Source of the DNA: Rhizobium leguminosarum bv. viciae USDA 2370 | Lineage (GTDB): Bacteria > Pseudomonadota > Alphaproteobacteria > Rhizobiales > Rhizobiaceae | DNA: 64,000 bases | Direction of reading: 5' to 3' | NCBI RefSeq assembly: GCF_002008365.1 | Contig: NZ_MRDL01000059.1 | Location: 530,325-594,324 of the forward strand | Shown: positions 25,908 to 34,065 of the stretch, one piece after another | Layout of the letters: each line of letters begins with the position of its first letter | How positions within the stretch are numbered: the stretch's first letter is position 1 | Translations under genes and position numbers: made by a program | The notes under the pieces: generated by a model | The model's database searches: none | Told to the model about the DNA's origin: nothing | The model's input: only the letters and a program-made list of their open reading frames with translations

Positions 25908-25941
25908 CCCCCGGGGAACAAGTTCTATGTTCCCCGGGGGA
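25903..25941. repeat. two direct copies of a 15-bp GTTCCCC/GGGGAAC palindrome
   Basis: GTTCCCCCGGGGAAC (25903-25917) and GTTCCCCGGGGGAAC (25927-25941) are spaced 24 bp apart. They lie between the putative stress promoter and the ybhP-like start. Each half contains a GGAAC box. They could be operator sites or leader hairpins. Confidence 0.7.
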
Positions 25942-25960
25942 ACGAGCTTTCAGCGGGCCT

Positions 25961-26689
25961 ATGCCGGATAAATCAATCAGACTCCTGACCTATAACGTCC
26001 ACAGTTGCATCGGCAGTGACCGGAAGCTCGATCCCGGCCGCATCGCTTCCGTCATCGCTGAAGCTGAGGCCGATATCGTCGCGCTTCAGGAGGTCGATGT
26101 CCTCAGGCGCAGGACCGGCGGCGTCGACCAGGCCCACGCGATCGCCTCGCTTCTGAAGATGCAGGCGCATTTCCATCCGGCCCTGTCGATTGCCGAGGAG
26201 CAGTATGGCGATGCGATCATCACCTCGCTGCCGACAGGCGCGGTCAAGGCCGGCCCGCTGCCGTCCATCGGCGAACAGCGGGGCGCCTTATCCGTCGAAA
26301 TACTGGTCGGCGACAGAAAACTGCTGGTCATCAACACCCATCTCGGCCTTCGCGGCCGCGAGCGCATCCGGCAGATGACGACGCTGCTGAACTCGGGCTG
26401 GCTGCGCGGCACGGCGGACGAGCCTCTTCCCACCATTCTCTGCGGCGATTTCAACGCCATTCCGTCATCAGCGACTTACCGACTTGCCACGCGGTCATTG
26501 AAGGACGCCCAGCTCGCAGGCGACGCCGCGCCGAGAGCGACCTTTCCCTCCCGTTACCCGCTGATGCGCCTCGACCACATCTTCGTCAGCGACGATCTCA
26601 TCGTCAAGCAAGCGGCGGTCCTGCAAAACCGCCTGACAAGGGTTGCCTCTGACCACCTCCCTCTGTTTGCCGAAATCGGTTTCGCCTGA
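25961..26689 (+). CDS. endonuclease/exonuclease/phosphatase family protein (YbhP-like)
   Basis: 242 residues. EEP-fold metal and catalytic motifs are complete: LLTYNVHSCIG (Asn12), ALQEVD (Glu44), INTHLGLRG, CGDFNAIP and the terminal SDHLPLFAEI. There is no signal peptide, so it is predicted cytosolic. E. coli YbhP, encoded beside clsB and ybhN, belongs to this family; activity on nucleic acid or a phosphodiester lipid head group cannot be distinguished. ATG 25961 lacks a strong ribosome site, but homology starts there; the longer upstream frame reads through the palindromic repeats and is not protein-like. Confidence 0.87.
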   Translation: MPDKSIRLLTYNVHSCIGSDRKLDPGRIASVIAEAEADIVALQEVDVLRRRTGGVDQAHAIASLLKMQAHFHPALSIAEEQYGDAIITSLPTGAVKAGPLPSIGEQRGALSVEILVGDRKLLVINTHLGLRGRERIRQMTTLLNSGWLRGTADEPLPTILCGDFNAIPSSATYRLATRSLKDAQLAGDAAPRATFPSRYPLMRLDHIFVSDDLIVKQAAVLQNRLTRVASDHLPLFAEIGFA

Positions 26690-26712
26690 TCAGTCATCGC
26701 TGCTGACGATTT

Positions 26713-27219
26713 TCACCTGGCGAACTTCCGGTTCATCGCCGCCGCCACCAACGGCAACGCCGTCGTCGCCACGGCACCCAGAGGCAGTCGCCTGATGCCC
26801 CTCGTGACGACGAAGGTCGCCGCCATTGCGGCTGCCAGCTTGAGCCAGGGCTGATTGCCGAGCTGCGCATGAGCGCTTGCATCGGCCCATCGGACGTTCT
26901 CTGTAACGACGGTCGCGGCCTGTTGTTGGATCACGTGAAGGCGAGCGCGAAGGTTTTCGATCTCTTCTCTCAGTTCTCGCAGCCGGCCTTCGAGGGCATG
27001 ACCATCGGAGACCAGGAGAGGTTCCTCGACGGTGCCTTCAACCGGGGCATGACCACCGAGCGTGGCAATATACGCCCGATACTCGGCCTCGCTGGCAAAA
27101 CCCTCACGTCTGATGAGATCAGGGTTGATATTCGCCTCTTCGAAGGAGGCCGGTGCGGTTTCCACACCGTCGCGCATACCCTTGTCTGTGCCGATGTCCC
27201 CGCGTTCGTCCTTGAACAT
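26713..27219 (-). CDS. hypothetical protein with coiled-coil and C-terminal membrane anchor
   Basis: 168 residues. The acidic N-terminus is followed by a helical, probably coiled-coil part (ALEGRLRELREEIENLRARL, about residues 75-94). Near the end are one or two hydrophobic segments (LKLAAAMAATFVVTRG; LPLGAVATTALPLVAAAM). This layout resembles DUF3618-type or ElaB-like inner-membrane stress proteins common in rhizobia, but I cannot assign a family firmly. ATG 27219 has GGAG at 8 nt. It is convergent with the ybhP-like gene, 23 bp apart. Confidence 0.75.
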   Translation of the reverse strand: MFKDERGDIGTDKGMRDGVETAPASFEEANINPDLIRREGFASEAEYRAYIATLGGHAPVEGTVEEPLLVSDGHALEGRLRELREEIENLRARLHVIQQQAATVVTENVRWADASAHAQLGNQPWLKLAAAMAATFVVTRGIRRLPLGAVATTALPLVAAAMNRKFAR

Positions 27220-27639
27220 GATGCGTCTCCAGTTGTTCCTGGCGATAGAACGCCCGACGGCTCAGAAGGATGCATCGGCTGCCCGCCCTCGGGCTGGACA
27301 AAATGCTGGTTTCGGCGAATATTGAAACGAATATTTCACGAGTTGTGCAGTATGAAATATTTATTCCACTGATGCGTCATGCGTCCGGCAGGGATTATGT
27401 GCAGAGCCGGTTCGAGGGGACCGGTATCTTCACCCGAGATTGATTGTCTGCTTCAAGCCATTTCCTTCCGACGGATCTAGGAATTTCGGAAGGTCAAGAG
27501 GAGGGGCGAGCAGCCGTTGGTTGCGAGCAAACCCGTGGCTGCCGCCTCAGGCGGAAGGAGGATTTCACTCGAAGGGAGGCGATCTGCAACAGCCCTGCGC
27601 CAAGGCGCCGCAACGAGACTGTGAGCCGAGGAGGGACTC
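27220..27639. other. 420-bp intergenic region before the chemoreceptor gene
   Basis: No supported gene. It contains an AT-rich patch with a perfect inverted repeat (27330-27361), probably including the promoters of the divergent genes. Two plus-strand frames starting at 27440 and 27444 overlap the chemoreceptor start and look like shadows. Confidence 0.5.
27330..27361. promoter_or_regulatory. 9-bp inverted repeat, candidate operator
   Basis: AATATTTCA (27330-27338) and TGAAATATT (27353-27361) are perfectly complementary, with a 14-bp spacer. They lie about 280 bp before the chemoreceptor and 110 bp upstream of the divergent small gene. Confidence 0.45.
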
Positions 27640-30147
27640 ATGTTGGGAAGGCTGTTGTCACGTGTTCGCATCCAGACGCAGGTGATGGTGTTCATCGTTC
27701 CCTTCGTCTTCAGCATCATGGCCGTGGGTGCGACCGGTTTTTATGCGTCGAGCTTGCTTCAGGGGCGGATGGATATTTCCAATTCCGTTCTGCAGTCGTT
27801 GAGCGGATTTCGCGATTTGTCGGCCGCGATGGGCGAATTCCTCGCCAATGCCACGCAAGAAAACCGCGATGTTGTCACCCGCAAACTTGCCGATCAGCGC
27901 GTTCTTCTGAAATCCGGCATCGATAGGCTCACCGCGGATCGCGGCGGTCAGCAGGAGCTGGAGCAAGCGCTGTCTTCCATCGACGGAATTTCGGCCCGCA
28001 TGGATACACTGTGGCAACTTCAGGAAACTCGGTCGGCGCTCTTTACCGATCTACAGAAGGCGCAGAGCGTCGTCGTGTCGTCCCAGACGGATATCGTTGA
28101 AGGCTCCAAGGTCCTCCAGCGCGCCGCCGACATGCAGGAAGATGAAGCCCGCAATACGTTGGGCGATGCACAGCGCATTTCGGACTTCGCCTCCTTCGCC
28201 CAATCGCTAAACGACAAGGCTCAAGCCGCCGCCCCTATCGGCGGCCCCGATATGGAGGAACTCACCCGGCAGCAGCGCATCGTGGGAATGGCGCTCGGCG
28301 GCGAGGCACCGGAAGCCAAAAAGGCGATTGACGATGCCATTGCTTCGTTGAAGCCGCTTGTCGAAGCCTCCAGCCAGACCGAGGAGCGTACAGCCGGTCT
28401 CAGGAATGCGACGAGCCATATCGTCGGCAGGCTGCCCGAATTGCAGGAGGTCGCCTCACGGCGCGTGAAGGCGGTTACGGATAAGGCGGCCGAGACCGCC
28501 AAAACGGTCGAGCGCGCCAAAACCAGCCAGAGAGACGGCCAGAAACTCACGACCTCGGCTTACGTGATTCAGATCGTTATGGCGAAACTGACCTTGGCGC
28601 CAACGGACGCCAATCTCCAGCGGCTTTCGCAGGAAATCGCGGCTGTCAGAAAGGGCCTGGACACGCTGATTTCCAATGCCGGCGGTGTCGCGCAGTTCGA
28701 TAATCTCAAAGCCAAGCTTCTGCCGGCGCTGGACAAAATGCAGAAGGCTGCCACCGACCTCGTTCGCATCAGCGCGCAGCGCCAGGACGAATTCCATTTG
28801 GCCGCGGCCGACGTGGACCGGATGTGGTCTCAGTTGACTGCATTCGCCGAAGTGCAGCGGCAGAATGCTGCTGAGGAACGCGCGGATGCCAATTCGATGT
28901 CCCTGGGAACGACGATCCTCGGCGTGGTGATCGCAATCCTCGCAGGCGTCGGGCTGACCGTTACGCTCAAGGGGCCGATCAATCAGATCACCTCGGCTAT
29001 GAGGCGCTTGGCGGACGGCAAACTCGAAACATCCATCGTCGGTGACAGCCGAGCCGATGAAATCGGCGATATGGCCCGCGCCCTGGGCGTATTCAAGAAT
29101 AATGCCATCGCCAAAGTCGAGATCGAGGAGCGTAGCGAGGTCGAGCGATCGAGGGCCGAGGAGGAGCGGCATCGCAATGATGAAGAAAAACGCACGGTCG
29201 AAGAGCAGATAGACTTCGCGGTTACGGCGCTGGCGGAAGGTCTCGGACGTCTGGCACGGGGCGACATTTCTCAGACGATCGCAACCCCCTTCTTCGGCCG
29301 ATTGGAGCAGCTTCGTAACGATTTCAACTCGTCGCTCCTCCGGCTGCAGGAAACGATCGACCAGATCCGCACCAACACCCGGATGATCGAAGGGAACGCC
29401 GGTCAGATGGATCTTGCCGCGAACGATCTTGCGCGGCGCACCGAACAACAGGCCGTCGCACTCGAAGAGATAGCCGCAGCTATCGAAGAGATCACTACTA
29501 CGGTTCGTTCGTCGGCGGCCTGCGCCGATGATGCCCACCAGATCATCACGGACACCAAACAGGTGGCCGATTCGTCATCCCAGGTCGTTGCAAGCGCCAT
29601 CGACGCGATGGGCAAGATCGAAGCGGCATCCGACGAGATCGTTCAAATCATCGGCGTCATCGATGAAATCGCGTTCCAAACGAACCTGCTTGCCCTGAAC
29701 GCCGGCATCGAAGCGGCCCGCGCCGGCGAGGCCGGAAAAGGCTTTGCGGTCGTGGCCCAGGAAGTGCGCGATCTGGCTCAACGCTCCGCGGAGGCCGGCC
29801 AAAGGATCAAACAGCTCATCGGACGTTCGCAGACGGAGATTACCAACGGAGCGCGTGTCGTCCGCGAGACGAGCGAAGTCCTCGAAAGCATTTCGGCGAA
29901 AGTGGTCACCGCCTCCGAGCAGATGGACGTCATCGCTCGCTCGAGCAGAGAGCAGTACAACGCCCTCCATGAAGTGAATTCTTCCGTCAACCGGATGGAT
30001 CAGATGACGCAGCAGAATGCGGCCATGGTCGAAGAAACCAGCGCGGCGACGAAGGAACTTGCCGACGAGACGAGGATACTCCTCCAGTTGATCGATCAGT
30101 TCCAATTGGAGCAAACGGGGGCGCTTCGTCGAACCGCCGCGGCATAG
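27640..30147 (+). CDS. methyl-accepting chemotaxis protein
   Basis: 835 residues, larger than typical MCPs because of a long sensory region. Order: a first membrane segment at about residues 14-36; a helical periplasmic region of nearly 390 residues; a second membrane segment near 425-447 (LGTTILGVVIAILAGVGLTV); a HAMP domain; and a second HAMP-like segment (ALAEGLGRLARGDISQTI). The conserved signalling tip follows, with DEIAFQTNLLALNAGIEAAR and GKGFAVVAQEVRDLAQRS. No C-terminal CheB/CheR-tethering pentapeptide of the NWETF type is present. It relays an unknown periplasmic signal to CheA/CheW. ATG 27640 follows GAGGAGGG. It is monocistronic. Confidence 0.93.
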   Translation: MLGRLLSRVRIQTQVMVFIVPFVFSIMAVGATGFYASSLLQGRMDISNSVLQSLSGFRDLSAAMGEFLANATQENRDVVTRKLADQRVLLKSGIDRLTADRGGQQELEQALSSIDGISARMDTLWQLQETRSALFTDLQKAQSVVVSSQTDIVEGSKVLQRAADMQEDEARNTLGDAQRISDFASFAQSLNDKAQAAAPIGGPDMEELTRQQRIVGMALGGEAPEAKKAIDDAIASLKPLVEASSQTEERTAGLRNATSHIVGRLPELQEVASRRVKAVTDKAAETAKTVERAKTSQRDGQKLTTSAYVIQIVMAKLTLAPTDANLQRLSQEIAAVRKGLDTLISNAGGVAQFDNLKAKLLPALDKMQKAATDLVRISAQRQDEFHLAAADVDRMWSQLTAFAEVQRQNAAEERADANSMSLGTTILGVVIAILAGVGLTVTLKGPINQITSAMRRLADGKLETSIVGDSRADEIGDMARALGVFKNNAIAKVEIEERSEVERSRAEEERHRNDEEKRTVEEQIDFAVTALAEGLGRLARGDISQTIATPFFGRLEQLRNDFNSSLLRLQETIDQIRTNTRMIEGNAGQMDLAANDLARRTEQQAVALEEIAAAIEEITTTVRSSAACADDAHQIITDTKQVADSSSQVVASAIDAMGKIEAASDEIVQIIGVIDEIAFQTNLLALNAGIEAARAGEAGKGFAVVAQEVRDLAQRSAEAGQRIKQLIGRSQTEITNGARVVRETSEVLESISAKVVTASEQMDVIARSSREQYNALHEVNSSVNRMDQMTQQNAAMVEETSAATKELADETRILLQLIDQFQLEQTGALRRTAAA

Positions 30148-30182
30148 AACGGTCATCCGCTTGGCGAGCGGCTCAAGCTTCC

Positions 30183-30209
30183 GCATCGCGACCTTCACCG
30201 TCGCGATGC
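30183..30209. terminator. hairpin between convergent genes
   Basis: Perfect 10-bp stem GCATCGCGAC/GTCGCGATGC with a 7-nt loop. It lies 35 nt past the chemoreceptor stop and overlaps the stop of the convergent oxidoreductase. It could terminate in both directions; there is no T-run. Confidence 0.5.
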
Positions 30210-31331
30210 GCTGAAACGCTCCGGCCGAAAGTCCGCCAGCAGTGGATGGCGGCGTCCGGTGGCGATCTCGTCCGCCAGCAGTTCGCCGGCAATCAGGCCG
30301 AGGGTGGCACCGCTATGGCTGAAGGCAACGAAATAACCAGGGATTGACGGCAACTCGCCGAAGACCGGCTCACCATCGCCCGGAATGGGCTTCGGACCGA
30401 CCCCATAATCTTCGATCTCCAGTTGCGGATTGCCTTCGAGAACCCTTGAGGCCTCGCGCAGCAGCCCCTCCAGCGTCGATTGCCTGACATCATAGCTGCC
30501 GTCGGGCTTCACGCTCACCTCTTCCTCGGACCAGGCGGAATCGAGCGCGAAGCCGCCGCCGGGCGTCGGGCGGATGGCAATGCGAGGTGTGTTGAGCACC
30601 GCCTTCAGCGGATGGCGGAGCGGCTTGGTCCTGACGAGAAGCGCAATAGGCGTTGCATCGCCGATATGCTGGCCGACCTCAGCCACGATCGCGGGAACGT
30701 CACCGCCCGCAGCAAGCAGCACGGCATCCGCATCGCGGCGCATGCCGTCGGCCGTGATCACGCCACGGGCACGCCCGCCTTCGATATCGACCGTCGCGCG
30801 ACCGGCGTCCGTGACGATCTCGCCGCCCAGCGTGCGGAATTCTTCCGTAAGCGTGCCGATCAAGGACGGAAGATCGACCCAGCCCTCCCCGGGATTGAAG
30901 ATCGCGCCTTGCGGCGTCACGGCGCTTGCGTCGACACCCGGCGTCGTCGCGGCAATCCTTGCCGGGGCGAGCCATTGCGCGTGATAGCCGAGATCGCGCT
31001 CATAGTCGAAGATCTCGGCGATCTCGTTGCTACCATCGTCCGCATCCCAGGTCAGGCCGCCGTCGAAGCGCAGCCACGGCGCATTGGGATATCGGGCGGC
31101 CAGCGTGCGATACCGATCTATGCCGGCCAGACGCAGCCGGTGATAGGCATCGGCGCGTTTACGCGCCGAGTTGAGCCAGGCAAGCGAACGGCCGGAGGCG
31201 CCGTTGGCAAGCGGACCGTCGTTAATGAGCACGGTGCGGACCCCGAGCCGCGCCAGATGGACTGATGTCGAGACGCCAAAGATCCCGCCACCGATGACGA
31301 CGACCTTCAAGGGTTTGGTGGAAGCATTCAT
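30195..31331 (-). CDS. FAD-dependent oxidoreductase (DAO family)
   Basis: 378 residues. The N-terminal FAD motif is VVVIGGGIFGVSTSVHLARLG (residues 10-30), and a C-terminal GYFVAFSHSGATLGLIAGELLADEI is typical of amino-acid/sarcosine-oxidase-like DAO enzymes. It probably oxidises the C-N bond of an amino acid or amine. ATG 31331 has AAGG 8 nt upstream; the frame remains open to 31409 without homology. As the last gene of an amino-acid-type ABC operon, it likely acts first on the imported compound. Substrate class (D-amino acid, N-methyl amino acid or opine) is undetermined. Confidence 0.85.
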   Translation of the reverse strand: MNASTKPLKVVVIGGGIFGVSTSVHLARLGVRTVLINDGPLANGASGRSLAWLNSARKRADAYHRLRLAGIDRYRTLAARYPNAPWLRFDGGLTWDADDGSNEIAEIFDYERDLGYHAQWLAPARIAATTPGVDASAVTPQGAIFNPGEGWVDLPSLIGTLTEEFRTLGGEIVTDAGRATVDIEGGRARGVITADGMRRDADAVLLAAGGDVPAIVAEVGQHIGDATPIALLVRTKPLRHPLKAVLNTPRIAIRPTPGGGFALDSAWSEEEVSVKPDGSYDVRQSTLEGLLREASRVLEGNPQLEIEDYGVGPKPIPGDGEPVFGELPSIPGYFVAFSHSGATLGLIAGELLADEIATGRRHPLLADFRPERFSASRR

Positions 31332-31426
31332 GTCGATAACCTTGTTTTCTGCTCTTGCTACAGCGGGTGAAATCCGGCGCAGCCGGTGTGAGGACGACCG
31401 GGGCACCATGCGTTGCCTCGGGCGCT

Positions 31427-32965
31427 TCAGAGAACTTCCGCAAGGAAGCGCTTCAGCCGCTCGCTTCGGGGATTGTCGAAGATCTGCTTCGGGCAGCCGG
31501 CCTCGACGATGCGGCCCTCATCCATGAAGACGACCTGGTCGGCCACCCTGCGCGCAAATCCCATCTCATGCGTCACCACGGCCATCGTCATGCCCTGGCG
31601 GCCGAGGGCGGCCATCAGGTCGAGCACGCCCTTCACCAGTTCGGGATCGAGCGCACTCGTCACTTCGTCAAACAGCATGACCTCCGGATCCATGGCCAGC
31701 GCGCGTGCGATGGCGACGCGCTGTTGTTGCCCACCCGACAGACCTGCGGGCCGATGATCCTTACGCCCTGCAAGACCGACATCGGCCAGACGTGCCTCGG
31801 CGATGCGCCGCGCCTCCTGCCTCGGCATCTTCTTGATCTTGGTCAGCGAAAGCATGACGTTCTCGAGTGCCGTGTGGTCGGGAAACAGGTTGAAGTGCTG
31901 GAACACCATCCCCACCCGCCGGCGCAGCCTCTCCGGCTTCATCGCCAGGATGCTCTCGCCATCGAGCAGGATGTCACCACCCTTCGGTTCGACAAGCCTG
32001 TTCATGCAGCGCAGCAGCGTCGATTTGCCCGAGCCGGAAGGGCCGATGATGCAGGTGACGGTACCGGCGGCGATGTCGAGATCGACCCCCTTCAGCACGT
32101 CGAGATCGCCATAGGCCATGGTGAGGTCCCGGATGTTCAGGGCGCCGCCTTTGAAGCGCGGCGTACTCTCCTCCGCCGCCTTGGCTGTGGGACCTGGGCC
32201 GGTGGCGGCCTGCAGCTCGCTCACCTCGATTAATCCGCTCGCAGCACCCGAGCCGCGACCTTGTTTTCCGAGCCGCAGTCTCGCATCGATATAATTGACG
32301 AAGTGGGTCAGCGGCACCGTGATGACGAGGTAGAAGACGCCCGCCAGCAACAAGGGCGAAAGATTGCCCGTGACGACAGCCTGATCCTGCCCGACACGGA
32401 ATATCTCCCGCTCGGAGGCGAGCAATCCCAGGAAGTAGACAAGGCTGGAATCCTTGACGTTTCCGATGAATTGATTGACCAGCGCCGGCAGAACGCGCCT
32501 GATGCCTTGCGGGATGACGATCAGGCGCATGCCCTGCCCGTGGCTCATGCTGAGCGCCCGGCAGGCTTCCATCTGGCCGCGCTCGACGCTTTGAATGCCC
32601 GATCGGAAGATTTCGCCGATATAGGCTCCGGCAATCAGGCTGAGCGCCAGGATGCCGAGCGGAAATGGCGATGGACCGAAGATCTCACGCCCGATCCGGG
32701 CAAAACCCTGGCCGATGATCAGGATCGTGACGATCGCCGGCAGCCCGCGGAAAACATCGGTGTAGATGCGTGCCGGCAGCCGCAGCCAGCGTGACTGCGA
32801 GATGCCCATCACGGCGAGAGTCATGCCGATGACGACACCGAGTACGGTCGAGGCGGCGGCCAGGATCAGCGTATTCTTCAGGCCGACGCTGATCATGCTC
32901 GGCAGAACTTCCGCCATGGCATCCCAGTCCAGGAAGCTGCGGCGCAGATTTTCAAGCCAGTTCAT
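31427..32965 (-). CDS. fused permease / ATP-binding protein of a polar amino acid ABC importer
   Basis: 512 residues. Residues 1-230 are a HisM-type permease with about five membrane helices and the EAA loop (EACRALSMSHGQGMRLIVIPQ). After a linker, residues from about 262 onward form a GlnQ-type ATPase: Walker A GPSGSGKST, signature LSGGQQQR, Walker B VMLFDEVTSALDPE. Fusion of the two functions is known in several rhizobial importers, so this is not an assembly artefact. One polypeptide dimerises to give the complete core. It lies 90 nt downstream of the binding-protein gene, with a strong hairpin between. Confidence 0.93.
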   Translation of the reverse strand: MNWLENLRRSFLDWDAMAEVLPSMISVGLKNTLILAAASTVLGVVIGMTLAVMGISQSRWLRLPARIYTDVFRGLPAIVTILIIGQGFARIGREIFGPSPFPLGILALSLIAGAYIGEIFRSGIQSVERGQMEACRALSMSHGQGMRLIVIPQGIRRVLPALVNQFIGNVKDSSLVYFLGLLASEREIFRVGQDQAVVTGNLSPLLLAGVFYLVITVPLTHFVNYIDARLRLGKQGRGSGAASGLIEVSELQAATGPGPTAKAAEESTPRFKGGALNIRDLTMAYGDLDVLKGVDLDIAAGTVTCIIGPSGSGKSTLLRCMNRLVEPKGGDILLDGESILAMKPERLRRRVGMVFQHFNLFPDHTALENVMLSLTKIKKMPRQEARRIAEARLADVGLAGRKDHRPAGLSGGQQQRVAIARALAMDPEVMLFDEVTSALDPELVKGVLDLMAALGRQGMTMAVVTHEMGFARRVADQVVFMDEGRIVEAGCPKQIFDNPRSERLKRFLAEVL

Positions 32966-33022
32966 TCAGATCCCCATGAATTCGTGCTCGGCGCAGACGC
33001 CGCCGTCCGGCAGAGCCTTGGT

Positions 33023-33049
33023 AAGCCGCCCGCCATGAGCGGGCGGCTT
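33023..33049 (-). other. intercistronic stem-loop in the amino-acid ABC operon
   Basis: Perfect 11-bp stem AAGCCGCCCGC/GCGGGCGGCTT with a 5-nt loop, right after the binding-protein stop. There is no T-run in the direction of transcription. It likely stabilises the upstream message or causes partial termination. Confidence 0.7.
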
Positions 33050-33055
33050 GCGGCG

Positions 33056-33883
33056 TCACTTCTTGGGAAGATACTGTTCCGGCATCGGTGAGCCGGGGAA
33101 CCATTTTTCATAAAGGGTCTTCCAGGTACCGTCCTGCATCGCATCGTGAAGCGCGCCGTCCAGCGCCGTGCGAAAGGCATCATTTCCCTTTCGGACCACG
33201 AAGCCAGCAGGCGCATCGAAGGACGGGATATTCACGGCAACCTTCAGAGCGGGATAGCGCTCGCCATATTGCTTGGCGGCCTCGTAGTCGAGAAAATGCG
33301 CATCGACCGTTCCGTTGTTGAGCGCGGCCACGGCAGAATTGTTGTCGGGGAATTTCACCAGATCAGTCCCCCCGAAATTCTTGGCTGCATAGACTTCCTG
33401 CAAGGTCCCCTGCACGACGCCGAGACGCTTGCCCTTGAGGCCATCGGCATCCTTGATACCGGCATCCGGGGTCAGGACAGAGAGATAACCGGCAAGATAG
33501 CCGTCGGAAAAATCGACGGTCTTCTTGCGGGCTTCGGTTGTCCCGATCGCCGCAACGGCAACGTCGAACCGTTCATTTGCGACCGACGGCAGGAGTGCTG
33601 AAAATTCCTGGCCCGTGAACGTCACCTTGTCTTTTTGAAAGCCGAGGCGGGAGACGACGTTGAGAAACAGCTCGATATCGAAACCGGTGAACTGGCCGTC
33701 CGCCGTCGCAAACGTATAGGGCTTGGAATCGCCCATCGTCCCGACGCTGATCACCCCGGGCTCGATGAGGTTATAGGGATTGTCGGCGGCGGCCGCAGAG
33801 CCTGCGCCCATCGCAAGAAGGCATGTCAAAAGGCCAGCCCGCAATGGGGCGAGGGTGGCCACGAATGATTCAAAAGGTTTCAT
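33056..33883 (-). CDS. periplasmic amino-acid-binding protein of ABC importer
   Basis: 275 residues. The signal peptide spans about residues 1-33 (LLTCLLAMGAGSAAAADN). The mature SBP_bac_3 fold shows ISVGTMGDSKPYTFATADG, GFDIELFLNVVSRLG, FDVAVAAIGTTEARKKTVDFSDGY and GKRLGVVQGTLQEVY. It binds an amino acid or related zwitterion. ATG 33883 has GCGGAG upstream; the frame stays open to 33943 from a GTG. It is the first gene of the operon, divergent from the LacI regulator gene, with three operator-like palindromes in the gap. Confidence 0.92.
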   Translation of the reverse strand: MKPFESFVATLAPLRAGLLTCLLAMGAGSAAAADNPYNLIEPGVISVGTMGDSKPYTFATADGQFTGFDIELFLNVVSRLGFQKDKVTFTGQEFSALLPSVANERFDVAVAAIGTTEARKKTVDFSDGYLAGYLSVLTPDAGIKDADGLKGKRLGVVQGTLQEVYAAKNFGGTDLVKFPDNNSAVAALNNGTVDAHFLDYEAAKQYGERYPALKVAVNIPSFDAPAGFVVRKGNDAFRTALDGALHDAMQDGTWKTLYEKWFPGSPMPEQYLPKK

Positions 33884-33972
33884 GTTCGTTCTCCGCTCTG
33901 AAAGGAATGCTCTTGTCGGCATCGTCGGGTCGCCCTGCCCCACCGCACATTGCGATAGAGATTTCTGGACAA

Positions 33973-34043
33973 GATACCGGTCTCCTGTATAAAGAGACCG
34001 GTCTCACAACATATTTGATATCCGTCAATTGACCGGTCGTCAA
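33973..34043. promoter_or_regulatory. three ACCGGT-centred operator palindromes between the ABC operon and lacI-type gene
   Basis: GATACCGGTCTC (33973-33984), GAGACCGGTCTC (33994-34005, perfect) and GACCGGTC inside TTGACCGGTCGTCAA (34029-34043). The first two are exactly 21 bp apart (two helical turns). LacI-family operators are typically short GC-centred palindromes, so these are likely sites for the adjacent regulator. Confidence 0.7.
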
Positions 34044-34065
34044 CAACTCTTGTAGTCCTCGGCTC

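Noticed and set aside
25670..25960. N-terminal extension of the YbhP-like gene
   Set aside because: The extension reads through the promoter and the palindromic repeats; EEP homology begins at ATG 25961.
27440..27926. Plus-strand frames overlapping the chemoreceptor start
   Set aside because: They run into the coding region of the chemoreceptor in other frames and have no motifs.
31427..32965. Permease-ATPase fusion considered as a sequencing frameshift artefact
   Set aside because: Both domains are complete and joined by a plausible linker in one frame; such fusions are known in rhizobial amino-acid importers.
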